DNA of 64,000 nt from CAZAPG01 sp964486935 (GCA_964486935.1 CAZAPG010000001.1:310001-374000), one strand, 5' to 3'; positions 16,651-25,227 are shown, counted from the stretch's first letter. Program-made: numbers and translations. The notes: generated by a model not told the origin, from the sequence alone.

Positions 16651-18006
16651 ATGCCTACCATCCTCATCAAAAATGGCTACGTCCTGACCATGGACGAGCA
16701 GCAGACTGTTTACGCCCCCGGCTGGGTGTCGATAGAAAATGACCGGATTGTGGCTGTCGAGCGCGGCCAGCCCCCGGCTGACCTGTTGACCCGCGCCAGC
16801 CGGGTCATCGAGGCTGAACAGTTGGCCGTGCTGCCCGGCCTGGTTAACGGCCACACCCACCTGTCCCAAACTTTTATGCGCGGGTTGGGCGACGACAAGC
16901 CTCTACTCGACTGGTTAAAGCAGGTGATGTGGCCCCTTCAGGCCGCGCTAACCCCCGATGATATGCGGCTGGCCAGCCTGCTGGGATTAGTGGAAAACCT
17001 GCGCTGCGGCGTAACCGGCGTGGTGCAGCATCACAAAATCACCACCAGCCCGGCCCACGCGGATGTGACCGCCGCCGCCGCCGAAAGCATCGGCTTGCGG
17101 TTACGGCTGGCCCGGGGCTGGGTAGATTTGGGCAATGCTGCCGAGCCGCCAGAGGCAATCATCGCCGAGATGCGCCGCCTGCGCGACCGCTGGCACGGGG
17201 CCGCGGCCGGACGCATTACCGTGGCCTTTGGCCCGATGGTTCCCTGGCGCTGCTCCGATGCCACCATGCAGCGCACCGTGGCCCTGGCGCGGGAGTGGGG
17301 CTTGACCACCCACATCCACGTGGCCGAAGCCCGCGACGAAATAGAAATGATGCGGCAGCGCAACGGTATGCGCCACATCGAGTGGCTTAACGCGCTGGGA
17401 CTGCTTGGCCCCGATGTGCAACTGGTTCACGCCGTTCACGTTGAAGATTGGGAGCTGGATTTGATTGCCGAAACAGGGGCGTTGGTGGTCCATTGCCCCA
17501 CCAGCAATATGTATCTGGCCTCTGGTGTGGCCCCAATCTGCAAAATGCTAGATCGTCACATTCCGGTTACGCTGGGCACCGATGGCCCGGCTTCGCACAA
17601 CTCGCAAGATTTGCTGGAAACCTTGAAAACGGCGGCGCTGCTGGCCAAAGTGTCAACCGGCGATGCGACGGCTTTGCTGCCGTGGGACGTGCTGAAAATG
17701 GTCACCGTTACCGGGGCGCAGCGCCAGCTCCGGCAGCCCGATTTGGGCCGGCTCAAGCCCGGCTTCAAGGCCGACCTGACCCTGGTCAACCTCGATACGG
17801 CCCGCTCGATGCCCGTTCACCGGCCCGAAAGCGCGCTGGTTTACAACGCCAGCGGCCCCGATGTCCATACCGTTATTGTTGATGGTCAAATTTTGCTCGA
17901 TGCCGGGCGCGTCACCATGCTCGATGAAGCCGCGCTGCTGGCTGAGTGTCGCCATGCGGCTAACCGTTTGCTGGCGCGGGCCGGCGTGGTCGCAGGCCGG
18001 GTATGA
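16651..18006 (+). CDS. Amidohydrolase, MTA/SAH deaminase-type
   Basis: A 451-residue metal-dependent hydrolase of the cytosine deaminase/ATZ-TRZ branch. The metal and catalytic residues are complete: HTH in VNGHTHLSQTFMRG, HIHVAEARDE (metal His and catalytic Glu), the catalytic His in VHAVHVEDWE and the metal Asp in LGTDGPASHNSQD. These features match 5-methylthioadenosine/S-adenosylhomocysteine deaminases and related aminohydrolases, which release ammonia from amino-heterocycles. The stop overlaps the next start (ATGA), so it is translationally coupled to the FAD oxidoreductase. The context suggests catabolism of a nitrogen heterocycle. The exact substrate is unknown. Confidence 0.85.
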   Translation: MPTILIKNGYVLTMDEQQTVYAPGWVSIENDRIVAVERGQPPADLLTRASRVIEAEQLAVLPGLVNGHTHLSQTFMRGLGDDKPLLDWLKQVMWPLQAALTPDDMRLASLLGLVENLRCGVTGVVQHHKITTSPAHADVTAAAAESIGLRLRLARGWVDLGNAAEPPEAIIAEMRRLRDRWHGAAAGRITVAFGPMVPWRCSDATMQRTVALAREWGLTTHIHVAEARDEIEMMRQRNGMRHIEWLNALGLLGPDVQLVHAVHVEDWELDLIAETGALVVHCPTSNMYLASGVAPICKMLDRHIPVTLGTDGPASHNSQDLLETLKTAALLAKVSTGDATALLPWDVLKMVTVTGAQRQLRQPDLGRLKPGFKADLTLVNLDTARSMPVHRPESALVYNASGPDVHTVIVDGQILLDAGRVTMLDEAALLAECRHAANRLLARAGVVAGRV

Positions 18007-19187
18007 TGGCGACCGATACGGCTGATGTGGTGATTATTGGCGGCGGCGTTATCGGCATCGCCACGGCTTTTTTTCTGGCGCAGCGCAAAGCAGGCCAAAT
18101 TTTGGTGGTCGAACAGAACACCGTGGGCAGCGGCAGTACCGGCCGCTCCGTGGCCAGCATCGACCTCTTTTCCTTTCAACCGGCGGCTATCCCTTTGCAG
18201 ATGCGGGCCTTTGAGATTTTTCAAAATTTTAAAGAGCTGGTCGGCGGCGACTGCGGGCTGGTGACAACCGGCTTTGCGGCGCTGGTCGGTCCGGCGCAAG
18301 TTGCTGCGCTGCACCAGACGGTTGCCCTCAACCGGGCCGGGGGCCTGGATGTTGAACAACTTACGCCGGCAGAATTTACGGTACTGGAGCCTGCCGCCAG
18401 TGATGACGGGCTGGCGGCTGCGGTCTACTCCCCCAGCGGCGGCTACGGCGACCCGATGTTAACCACCAATGCCTTTTCTGCTGCGGCCCGGCGCAACGGA
18501 GTGGTTATTCAGCAGGGACGCGCCGTTACCGGGTTGACTCATCGCGGCGGGCGCGTCACCGGTCTGGAAACTAATCTGGGGCCGGTGGCCGCGCCGGTGG
18601 TGGTTTGCGCCGCCGGGCCGTGGAGCCGGCATCTGCTAACCCGGTTTGGTTGCGACACGCTGGGACTGTACGCCTGCTGGCATCCGGTGATTGCCATGCA
18701 GCGCCCGCCACATTTTACCGGCTCCCAACTCAGCATTCTGGATTTGCCTAATCAGATTTATGCCCGGCCAGAGTCAGGGGGACTCGCGCTGGCCGGCTCG
18801 ATTGACCCGGCCGTGGGCTACAGCCCGGTTGACCCGCAGGCAACCCCCGGCGGCGACCAGCCAGACTACACGTTTTGGGTAGCCGAGCGCCTGGTGCGGC
18901 GCTACCCGGCGCTGGAAGCCGGCGCGTTGCGGCGCGGCTGGGCCGGCCTGATGACCATCGCCCCCGACTGGCAACCGGTGCTGGGGGCTTTGCCAGAGTT
19001 ATCCGGCCTCTACTGCGCCACCGGCTTCAGCGGGCAGGGATTCAAAATTGCCCCCGCCGTGGGCGATTTGCTGGCCGGGCTGATTGCCGGCGAATCGACC
19101 TCGGCAGAATTGCTGGCCCCCTTTCGGCCAACTCGCTTTGCCGAAGGAAGGCCGCTCACATCCAGCGGCTTTGTGGGGCTTGGCTAG
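18003..19187 (+). CDS. FAD-dependent oxidoreductase, DadA/sarcosine oxidase-like
   Basis: The N-terminal dinucleotide fold is VIIGGGVIGIATAFFLAQRK with a downstream acidic VVEQN. The C-terminal signature GWAGLMTIAPDWQPVLG and CATGFSGQGFKIAPAVGDLLA is the FAD-closing motif of DadA, glycine oxidase and sarcosine oxidase beta proteins. The likely reaction is oxidative deamination or demethylation of an amine or amino acid. It begins inside the stop of the upstream deaminase gene, so the two proteins are probably made together and may act on successive intermediates. There is no signal peptide, so it is cytoplasmic. Confidence 0.85.
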   Translation: MMATDTADVVIIGGGVIGIATAFFLAQRKAGQILVVEQNTVGSGSTGRSVASIDLFSFQPAAIPLQMRAFEIFQNFKELVGGDCGLVTTGFAALVGPAQVAALHQTVALNRAGGLDVEQLTPAEFTVLEPAASDDGLAAAVYSPSGGYGDPMLTTNAFSAAARRNGVVIQQGRAVTGLTHRGGRVTGLETNLGPVAAPVVVCAAGPWSRHLLTRFGCDTLGLYACWHPVIAMQRPPHFTGSQLSILDLPNQIYARPESGGLALAGSIDPAVGYSPVDPQATPGGDQPDYTFWVAERLVRRYPALEAGALRRGWAGLMTIAPDWQPVLGALPELSGLYCATGFSGQGFKIAPAVGDLLAGLIAGESTSAELLAPFRPTRFAEGRPLTSSGFVGLG

Positions 19188-19234
19188 AACTCAATTTTCA
19201 AAGGGGCCGGACAGAGGCTTCGCCACGGCAACGA

Positions 19235-19345
19235 GGAATGAAAATCAGGAACACAGAGAACGCAAAGATGACACAGAGCGACACAAAGTTTTTTAATATT
19301 TCTCTGGGCGGCTTTGTGAAGTCTCCGCGTAACTCTGCGTAATTT
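19235..19345. repeat. CACAGAG/CTCTGCGT dispersed intergenic repeat
   Basis: The gap before the SDR gene is built from ACACAGAGAACGCAAAGA-type words followed by TCTCCGCGTAACTCTGCGT, which can pair to form an imperfect stem. The same vocabulary returns at about 22363-22418 (CTCTCTGTGAATC...CTTTGCGCGCTTCGCGTC). Repeats of this kind are common between genes in some filamentous bacteria. I see no coding content. Confidence 0.55.
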
Positions 19346-19365
19346 TATTTTCAGAGGAGCGCATT

Positions 19366-20097
19366 ATGGAAATTAAAAACAGCGTTGTGCTGATTACCGG
19401 GGCGGCGATGCGCGTTGGTCGGGTGACGGCCCTGGCCCTGGCCCAACAGGGCGCTCACATTGCCTTTACCTACCTTAACGATGACGAACCGTGGGTGCAA
19501 ACCAAAGCCGATATCGAAGCCAAAGGAGTCAACTGTTTGGCCCTGCCGCTTAACGTGCAGCAGCCGGAGCAGCCGCGCGCCGTGGTTGAGCAGGTCATCG
19601 AAAAATTTGGCCGGGTTGATGTGCTGGTCAATAACGCTTCAGTCTGGCTGTCCGCCCCCTTTTTGGAATTGAGCCTGAAAGATTGGAACGCGGCGCTGGC
19701 AATTAATCTGACCGGCCCGTTTCTCTGCTCGCAGGCGGTTGCGCCCCATATGCTCAGGCAGCGGGCGGGCGTCATCATCAACATCACCGATTTGTCGGCC
19801 TTTCAAACCTGGGCCGGCTACGCCCACCACTCGGCCAGCAAAGCCGGGCTGGTCGCTCTGACCCGGGTGATGGCCGCCGAACTGGCCCCGCGCGTGCGGG
19901 TCAACGCCATTGCCCCCGGCACCGTGCTGCTGCCCGATAACGCCAGCCCGGAAAAGCGGCAGTGGGCCGAAGAAAACTCGCTGCTAAAGCGGGTTGGCTC
20001 TCCCGAAGATGTGGCCAAAACCGTCGCCTTTTTGATTGAAATGGATTTTGCCACCGGCGCGGTCTATTTTATGGATGGCGGGCGGGCGCTGGTATGA
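19366..20097 (+). CDS. SDR oxidoreductase, pteridine-reductase-like, catalytic Tyr replaced by His
   Basis: A 243-residue Rossmann short-chain dehydrogenase. The cofactor motif TGAAMRVG and the following INI-TDLS region resemble pteridine reductases (PTR1/FolM-like), where an Asp replaces the usual catalytic Ser. NNAS is present. The catalytic segment is GYAHHSASKAG. Counting from Asp142, the residue at the catalytic Tyr position is His155, with Lys159 four further on. So one of the key catalytic residues is substituted, which could reduce or alter activity. The start has an AGAGGAG site. It lies between the two amidohydrolase genes, all on the same strand. Confidence 0.85.
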   Translation: MEIKNSVVLITGAAMRVGRVTALALAQQGAHIAFTYLNDDEPWVQTKADIEAKGVNCLALPLNVQQPEQPRAVVEQVIEKFGRVDVLVNNASVWLSAPFLELSLKDWNAALAINLTGPFLCSQAVAPHMLRQRAGVIINITDLSAFQTWAGYAHHSASKAGLVALTRVMAAELAPRVRVNAIAPGTVLLPDNASPEKRQWAEENSLLKRVGSPEDVAKTVAFLIEMDFATGAVYFMDGGRALV

Positions 20098-20125
20098 TAC
20101 AGAAACTCAATTTGGAGGTAAGACA

Positions 20126-21451
20126 ATGAGCGCACAACTAATTTTGGGCGATTGGCTGGTGACCACTCCCCACCAGCCGCCCAAGAAAAATTGGGGCGCG
20201 CGGGTGGTTGGCGATAAAATTGATGCGGTTGGGCCTCACGCGGATTTGCGGGCCAAATACCCCGCTGACGACATCCACGACGCCGGCGGTTACGTGGTTG
20301 CGCCGGGCTTTGTGAACGCCCACGCTCACCTGTACGGCGTGCTGGCTCACGGGATTCCGCTGGATAAAGCCCCCTCGGATTTTTGGGCCTTTCTGGCCGA
20401 TTTCTGGTGGCCGCTGGTAGAAGACGCGCTGGACCACGAGATGATTGCCGCCGCCACCGACTGGGTTTGCGCCGAAATGCTGCGCAGCGGCACCACCACT
20501 GTGTACGACTGCCTGGAAGCGCCCTTCGCCATCCCCAACGCCCTGCTGGCCCAAAAAGAAGTAGTCGAGCGGCGGGGGATGCGGGCCATTCTCTCGTTTG
20601 AGGCAACAGAGAGAGTCAGCCGGGAGAACGGGCAGCTTGGCCTGGAAGAGAACGCCAGATTTGTCGACCTGTGCCGTAGAGAAGGAGGACTGGTGCAGGG
20701 GTTGATGTGTTTTCACACCACCTTCACCTGCTCCGCCGAGTTTATCAAGCAGGCCTTTGCCATGGCCGCCGGGCGCGGCGTGCTAACTCATATGCACTGC
20801 AACGAAGGCGTCCACGAACCGAACTATGCTCTGGAGCATTTTGGTCTGCGTACCCTGGAATATTATGACAAACTGGGCGTGACCGGCCCGCACATGCTGG
20901 CCTCGCAGTGCGTGCAGCTTTCGGAGCGAGAGCGGCGGATTATTGCCGAAAAGCAGATAAAAGTGACTCATATGCCGCTGAGCAATTGCGAGGTAGGCGG
21001 CGGCATTGCCCCCATCCCCGAGCAGGTATCCGCCGGCGTAACCCTGGGCTTGGGCAGCGACGGCTATATTAACGACTTTTTTGAAGTGATGCGTGGCGCC
21101 TTTTTAATTCACAAAGCCAATCATCAAAATCCGCAGGTAATGCCCGCCCATGAGGTGTGGCACATTGCCACCGAGGGCGGGGCCAGGGCGTTGGGGCTGG
21201 AAAATATCGGGCGGCTGGAGCCAGGTTGGGCCGCCGATTTGCAGCTCATCGACGCCGCTCTGCCCACGCCACTGGCCGGGCACAACCTGTACGAGCAGTT
21301 GTTGCTGTGGCGCAACCACACCCACGCGCGCGATGTCATGGTGGCCGGGCAGTGGCGGGTACGCAATGGCGAGGTGCTCAACGCCGATTTGGGGGCGATG
21401 CGCGCCCGCGTGCAAACCAACGCCGAGCGTATGTGGCAAAAAACGCGATGA
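20126..21451 (+). CDS. Amidohydrolase, cytosine deaminase/SsnA-like, catalytic His replaced by Gln
   Basis: A second amidohydrolase (441 residues) in the same cluster. The start is ATG 20126 behind GGAGG; a longer frame begins at 20036 but overlaps the SDR gene and lacks family residues. Metal ligands His66, His68, His222 or His224 and Asp312 (LGLGSDGYINDF) are present, as is Glu227. In the strand-6 motif, normally xHCVHLxxxE, the sequence is SQCVQLSERE, so Gln261 takes the catalytic His position and Gln264 the next His. This suggests an unusual substrate or changed chemistry. It is coupled to the next gene by a 4-bp overlap. Confidence 0.82.
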   Translation: MSAQLILGDWLVTTPHQPPKKNWGARVVGDKIDAVGPHADLRAKYPADDIHDAGGYVVAPGFVNAHAHLYGVLAHGIPLDKAPSDFWAFLADFWWPLVEDALDHEMIAAATDWVCAEMLRSGTTTVYDCLEAPFAIPNALLAQKEVVERRGMRAILSFEATERVSRENGQLGLEENARFVDLCRREGGLVQGLMCFHTTFTCSAEFIKQAFAMAAGRGVLTHMHCNEGVHEPNYALEHFGLRTLEYYDKLGVTGPHMLASQCVQLSERERRIIAEKQIKVTHMPLSNCEVGGGIAPIPEQVSAGVTLGLGSDGYINDFFEVMRGAFLIHKANHQNPQVMPAHEVWHIATEGGARALGLENIGRLEPGWAADLQLIDAALPTPLAGHNLYEQLLLWRNHTHARDVMVAGQWRVRNGEVLNADLGAMRARVQTNAERMWQKTR

Positions 21452-21909
21452 GCAGTCGTATCAGCGCCCAACTTGCGGGCCGGCTGTTTGACTGCTTGCG
21501 GCAAGGGTGTCCCGCCCTGCTGCTAACGGTTGATGCCGCCAATTTTCCGCACACGGCCTTTACCTGGGCGGCGGCGCCGTCTCCGTCCGGCGCGCGCTTT
21601 GGAGTAGACCACGGCAGCGTAACCCAGGCCAATTTGGCTCACAGGTCGCAGGTTGCGCTCCAGGTCATCGGCCAGGGCAATCTGGTCTACCTGATTAAGG
21701 GGCAGGCCAGGCAGATTAAAGCCCAAATTGAGGCCGCGCCTTTCAAAATTGCCATGTTCGAGCTGGAAGTGGCCGAGGTAAAAGACCAGGCCTGGCCGGG
21801 CGTTACGGTCGCGCCGCTGGGCTATCGCTGGCCGGCCGGCAAAGAGGCGGAGATGGCGGCCATGGAACGGGCTGTTTACGCCGAATTATTGACAGAAAAA
21901 ATCAATTGA
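21448..21909 (+). CDS. Pyridoxamine 5'-phosphate oxidase-like split-barrel protein
   Basis: The 153-residue protein begins at ATG 21448, inside the stop of the amidohydrolase gene. An in-frame extension to 21157 is an artefact of overlapping frames. The sequence (CPALLLTVDAANFPHTAFTWAAAPS, then NLAHRSQVALQVIGQGNLVYLIKGQARQI) fits the FMN- or F420-binding PPOX-like fold. Most such proteins are flavin or F420 oxidoreductases or binding proteins of unknown role. It is followed 11 bp later by a second PPOX-like gene, and cofD lies 700 bp downstream on the other strand. Confidence 0.7.
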   Translation: MSSRISAQLAGRLFDCLRQGCPALLLTVDAANFPHTAFTWAAAPSPSGARFGVDHGSVTQANLAHRSQVALQVIGQGNLVYLIKGQARQIKAQIEAAPFKIAMFELEVAEVKDQAWPGVTVAPLGYRWPAGKEAEMAAMERAVYAELLTEKIN

Positions 21910-21919
21910 CTGGAGCAAA

Positions 21920-22378
21920 ATGGACGACGTATTAAAAAAAGAAGTGTTGGCTTATCTCGACAACCACAATGTAATGACGCTGGCCACCACCGGCCCGGAG
22001 GGGTTGTGGGCGGCGGCGGTTTTTTACGTAAATGATGACTTTACATTTTACTTTCTGTCTGCGCCCACCAGCCGCCACAGCCGCAACATTGTGGCCCACT
22101 CTGGCGTTGCGGCCACAATTCAAAAAGATTACCGGGATTGGCCGGAAATTAAGGGCATTCAACTGGAAGGGCTGGCCCACCGGCTCGAAGGGGCAGCTCG
22201 CCGCAAAGCGGTGAAGCTGTACGGAGCCAAATTCCCCCTGGTTGGCAATTTGAAGCAGGCTCCGCTTGAAATTATCAGGGCGATGCGCAAAATTGCCTGG
22301 TACAAGGTGGTCCCAACCAAAATGTATTTTATTGATAATTCACGCGGTTTTGGCCACCGCGATGAAATCTCTCTGTGA
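21920..22378 (+). CDS. PPOX-class pyridoxamine 5'-phosphate oxidase-like protein
   Basis: A 152-residue split-barrel protein with VLAYLDNHNVMTLATTGPEGLWAAAVFYVNDDFTFYFLS and SRHSRNIVAHSGVAATI, the usual order for the PPOX/putative flavin-nucleotide-binding group. Unlike the gene before it, this one closely resembles the classical family. It is last in the plus-strand cluster that starts at 16651. Cofactor (FMN, haem or F420) cannot be settled from sequence. F420 is plausible given the cofD gene next door. Confidence 0.78.
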   Translation: MDDVLKKEVLAYLDNHNVMTLATTGPEGLWAAAVFYVNDDFTFYFLSAPTSRHSRNIVAHSGVAATIQKDYRDWPEIKGIQLEGLAHRLEGAARRKAVKLYGAKFPLVGNLKQAPLEIIRAMRKIAWYKVVPTKMYFIDNSRGFGHRDEISL

Positions 22379-22478
22379 ATCCCTGCGCTTTCTTTGCGCG
22401 CTTCGCGTCTGTGTACCTGAGCAGATACAAAAGAGGAATAAATTTCCAAATATTCGGGACTCTTTTTTCAAGAATTTG

Positions 22479-22580
22479 TGGTATAATAGACTCATAAAAT
22501 AAAAAAGTTCAGGTTTACGCTTGAACTTCCCCTTTCTTGAGCAGGCCCGCGAGTTCCCAACTCTAAGCCTGCTCTTTATA
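22479..22580 (+). ncRNA. Candidate small RNA: orphan extended -10 promoter plus two hairpins
   Basis: Between two convergent genes, TGGTATAAT at 22479-22487 forms a strong extended -10 element directed rightward with no gene to transcribe. About 15 nt later comes a hairpin (GTTCA / TGAAC, 22507-22526). A second hairpin follows (GAGCAGGC 22539-22546 / GCCTGCTC 22567-22574), directly followed by TTTATATTTAG, a terminator-like U-rich tail. The transcript would be about 85-90 nt. I do not recognise the family; the second hairpin has a long 20-nt loop. It could alternatively be part of a dispersed repeat. Confidence 0.35.
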
Positions 22581-22599
22581 TTTAGTTACCCGGCAACTT

Positions 22600-23550
22600 T
22601 CAGGCTGTCACCCCGGCAAACTCCAGCACCTCTTCGGCCAGCCGTACCCGCGACTCATTATTAGTCATAATGGTGCCGGTCACCAGTGCGCGTAACCCCA
22701 TATCGGTAATTGAGTCTTGCAAAGCCTCATCAACGTGGTCAATAACAAAGCCGGTTAGCGCCTCTCGCAAATGGCGGGCGACACCCACCGCCGAGACCTC
22801 CATGCCCAACTCGGTCATAATTTTGGCCGCCGGACCTTTCAGCGCTTCGCCCTTGACAATGGGCGAAACGGCCACCTTGGCCGCCCGACTGGCCGTAACG
22901 ATGCGCTTTAAGTGAGACAGCGCCAAAATCGGGTCGATGCTGAGCAGCGGGTTGCTGGGGCAAAAAATAATGGCATCGGCGTTGCGCAGGGCGTTGATAA
23001 CTTCCTGGCCGGGCTGGGCCTGCTCGGCTCCCTCAAAACGCAGGCTTTGCAGCGCCGGTTTACACTGCCGTTTCACAAAATACTCCTGAAACGCCAGTTC
23101 GCCCTCATCGGTACGGACGATGGTTCGCACCGGCTGGTCGGTCATGGGCAGCACGGCGCAGCGAATCCCCAATCGGCGGCAAAGCTCTTTGGTTACGCCG
23201 GTCAGGGTAGCGCCATCGCGCAGCCAGTGGGTGCGCAGCAGATGAGTCGCCAAATCCCGGTCGCCCAGTTGAAACCAGGTGGGGCCGCCGTAGCGGGCCA
23301 TAGCCGCCATCATACTCCAGGTTTCATCTTTGACTCCCCAACCGGTAACGGGGTTGGCCAGGCCGGCCAGGGTGTACATGACCGTATCCAAATCGGGCGA
23401 GAGATGCAGCCCGAACAGTTCAAAATCATCGCCGGTGTTAACGACGATAGTCAATTTATCGGGCGCAACCACCTGAGCCAGCCCGTAAGCCAGCTTGGCC
23501 CCGCCAACGCCTCCCGCCAGAGCCACAATATTTTTGGAGTTGATTTTCAT
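22600..23550 (-). CDS. cofD: 2-phospho-L-lactate (phosphoenolpyruvyl) transferase, coenzyme F420 biosynthesis
   Basis: CofD/FbiA joins the lactyl-type moiety to the deazaflavin FO. The glycine-rich start IVALAGGVGGAKLAYGLAQV, the VNTGDDFELFGLHLSPDLDTVMYTLAG motif, the GDRDLATHLLR stretch and the ICPSNPLLSIDPILAL-type motif are all present. At 316 residues it is full length. In most genomes it lies near cofE or fbiB, but no other F420 gene is in this window. Two PPOX-like proteins nearby could be F420 users. The start is ATG 23550 with a weak upstream site (GAGGCACACC). Confidence 0.94.
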   Translation of the reverse strand: MKINSKNIVALAGGVGGAKLAYGLAQVVAPDKLTIVVNTGDDFELFGLHLSPDLDTVMYTLAGLANPVTGWGVKDETWSMMAAMARYGGPTWFQLGDRDLATHLLRTHWLRDGATLTGVTKELCRRLGIRCAVLPMTDQPVRTIVRTDEGELAFQEYFVKRQCKPALQSLRFEGAEQAQPGQEVINALRNADAIIFCPSNPLLSIDPILALSHLKRIVTASRAAKVAVSPIVKGEALKGPAAKIMTELGMEVSAVGVARHLREALTGFVIDHVDEALQDSITDMGLRALVTGTIMTNNESRVRLAEEVLEFAGVTA

Positions 23551-23619
23551 TGGTGTGCCTCGCTATTTGTTTTCACAATGATGCGTGATTATTATCTCAC
23601 GCGCCACGCATGGCATATT

Positions 23620-25227
23620 TTACAACCGGCGCGTTCGCAGCCACCACAACGCGGCCAGGCTGATGATAAAGCTGATGAGGCTAATTGAAAAAAACGCTGC
23701 CTGTCGCCGGGGCGAGACGGCCAGCACCTGAATGGGGTTGGGCAGCGGCGTGGGCACAGGCGTTACGGTGGGGCGAACAACCATCGGTTGGCGACGGTCG
23801 GGCTGGCCTGGCTCCACAATCAGCCGGGGCGCGCCGCCGATGAAGCAATCGCCGTCGCTACAGGTGGCCGGCGGCAGGTTGAGCGCGTATTGTCCCCGGT
23901 TGGCGGCAATGGTTTCGGTCTGGCCAATCTCGTTGACCAGCAGGGCTTGGCTGCTGATGGCGTTGAGCGTAACGTGGCGCGGGGTGGGCGCCATATTCCA
24001 CAGCACGCTGACGGTATCCCGGGGCCGTTTGAAAACGGCCACATACACATCCCCCTGATTGAACAGGTTGACCGTTTCAAAGCTGCCCAGATAAGTTGTG
24101 ACCACTTTGTAAGCTTCAAAACCGGGCCGGCGCGATTTGTCGCCGCGCAGCAGACCAAAGGGCTGCGCATCTTCGGGGTGCTCGGCGCTGTTGAAAAGTT
24201 TGTAAACCTGCACCCGCTCGGCGCCGGCGGCAAAGGCCATGGCGTGCGCCTGAATGAGAAAAGCGGCCTGCTCATCGAGCGAGGCTTTGAAGCGCGGTTC
24301 GCGGTGAGGCGGCTCCTGGGGGTCGCTGCTGGGGGGGGCGTTGGTTTCGGCCAGCCAGATGGTTTTATCGCCCAGGCCGCGGCCATCGAGGGTTTGACGC
24401 GCCTCGCTGAGAATATCGTACACCTGCTGCGGTTTGTAGTAAAGGTGGTAAATAACGCCATCAAAGTAGTAATTGTGCTGCGCGGCCTGAGGGTCTTTAC
24501 TGATAATATCCAGCAGCCGCCACAAATACTGCTCGCGGTCGTACTCTTCGTCCCACCAGTAGGTAAAGCCGGACAGGTAGACTTTGTTGGCGGGGTCTAC
24601 AGCCTTGATGCTGAAGTAGGCCGTTTTGAGCAGCTCAAAATAGTCGGCTTCGTCACCGTTCCAGGTGCTGCCGGGGTGATGGGGGTCCCACACATCCGGT
24701 TCGTTCCAGATAATCCAGTGATGGATGCGGCCCCGGTATTGCTCCACCAACCGGCGCACAAAATTCCCCCAGGCCTGCATGTCGGGCACGTCTTTGAGTT
24801 GGGGGGTCTCGCCGTTGCGGGGGTGGTGATGGTCTCGCGCCCAGGCCGGGGTGCGGACAATCAAGCCAACTACCTGCCTGCCGGCGGCCAGGTCGGCCTC
24901 TATTAGCGGGTCGGGCACGTTTGAGGGCTGCCAGTCGTCGGGGCCGGTGGGCTGGATGATGTCCCAATAGAGCTTGATGCGGGTGAAGCCGGGGTTCAGT
25001 TCGGCGGCGGCCTCAAAATCATCGTAGGTTTGCACCAGGCCAAAGCGAGGGTCGGGCGTGGGTTGTTGGGCGCGGGTGGGGAATGGAAGGAGAAGCATAA
25101 TAAACGACAGGATGATGAGTAGAACGTGGGACGTAGGGCGCAGCGCGTACCCCAACTTACGGAATACGGAACGCGCCACACGCGGGATTTTCTTGATTTT
25201 CGTCATTCGCCGTTCGTCATTCGTCAT
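23620..25227 (-). CDS. GH-A clan glycoside hydrolase (GH39-like), membrane-anchored at both ends
   Basis: After an N-terminal membrane segment the protein has a TIM-barrel fold: RIKLYWDIIQP, VGLIVRTPAWA, then IIWNEPDVWDP with the acid/base Glu, and IWLAETNAP with the nucleophile Glu. It ends in a second membrane segment and RTRRL. It probably cleaves beta-xylosides or similar glycans outside the cell. Start ATG 25227 overlaps the upstream SGNH gene by 11 bp. The first 35 residues (TNDERRMTK, GYALRPTSHV) come from a dispersed repeat at 25120-25227, so the true N-terminus is uncertain. Confidence 0.75.
   Translation of the reverse strand: MTNDERRMTKIKKIPRVARSVFRKLGYALRPTSHVLLIILSFIMLLLPFPTRAQQPTPDPRFGLVQTYDDFEAAAELNPGFTRIKLYWDIIQPTGPDDWQPSNVPDPLIEADLAAGRQVVGLIVRTPAWARDHHHPRNGETPQLKDVPDMQAWGNFVRRLVEQYRGRIHHWIIWNEPDVWDPHHPGSTWNGDEADYFELLKTAYFSIKAVDPANKVYLSGFTYWWDEEYDREQYLWRLLDIISKDPQAAQHNYYFDGVIYHLYYKPQQVYDILSEARQTLDGRGLGDKTIWLAETNAPPSSDPQEPPHREPRFKASLDEQAAFLIQAHAMAFAAGAERVQVYKLFNSAEHPEDAQPFGLLRGDKSRRPGFEAYKVVTTYLGSFETVNLFNQGDVYVAVFKRPRDTVSVLWNMAPTPRHVTLNAISSQALLVNEIGQTETIAANRGQYALNLPPATCSDGDCFIGGAPRLIVEPGQPDRRQPMVVRPTVTPVPTPLPNPIQVLAVSPRRQAAFFSISLISFIISLAALWWLRTRRL
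25120..25227. repeat. Degenerate short repeat inside and before the GH gene
   Basis: The run of AACGTGGGACGTAGGGCGCAGCGCGTACC, TACGGAATACGGAACGCG and GTCATTCGCCGTTCGTCATTCGTCATG words is typical of the low-complexity repeats also seen at 37655, 47388, 51908 and 52312. Here it encodes the N-terminus of the glycosidase. Confidence 0.65.

Noticed and set aside
23788..24906. 372-residue plus-strand frame opposite the GH gene
   Set aside because: Antisense shadow; the minus-strand frame has clear catalytic motifs.
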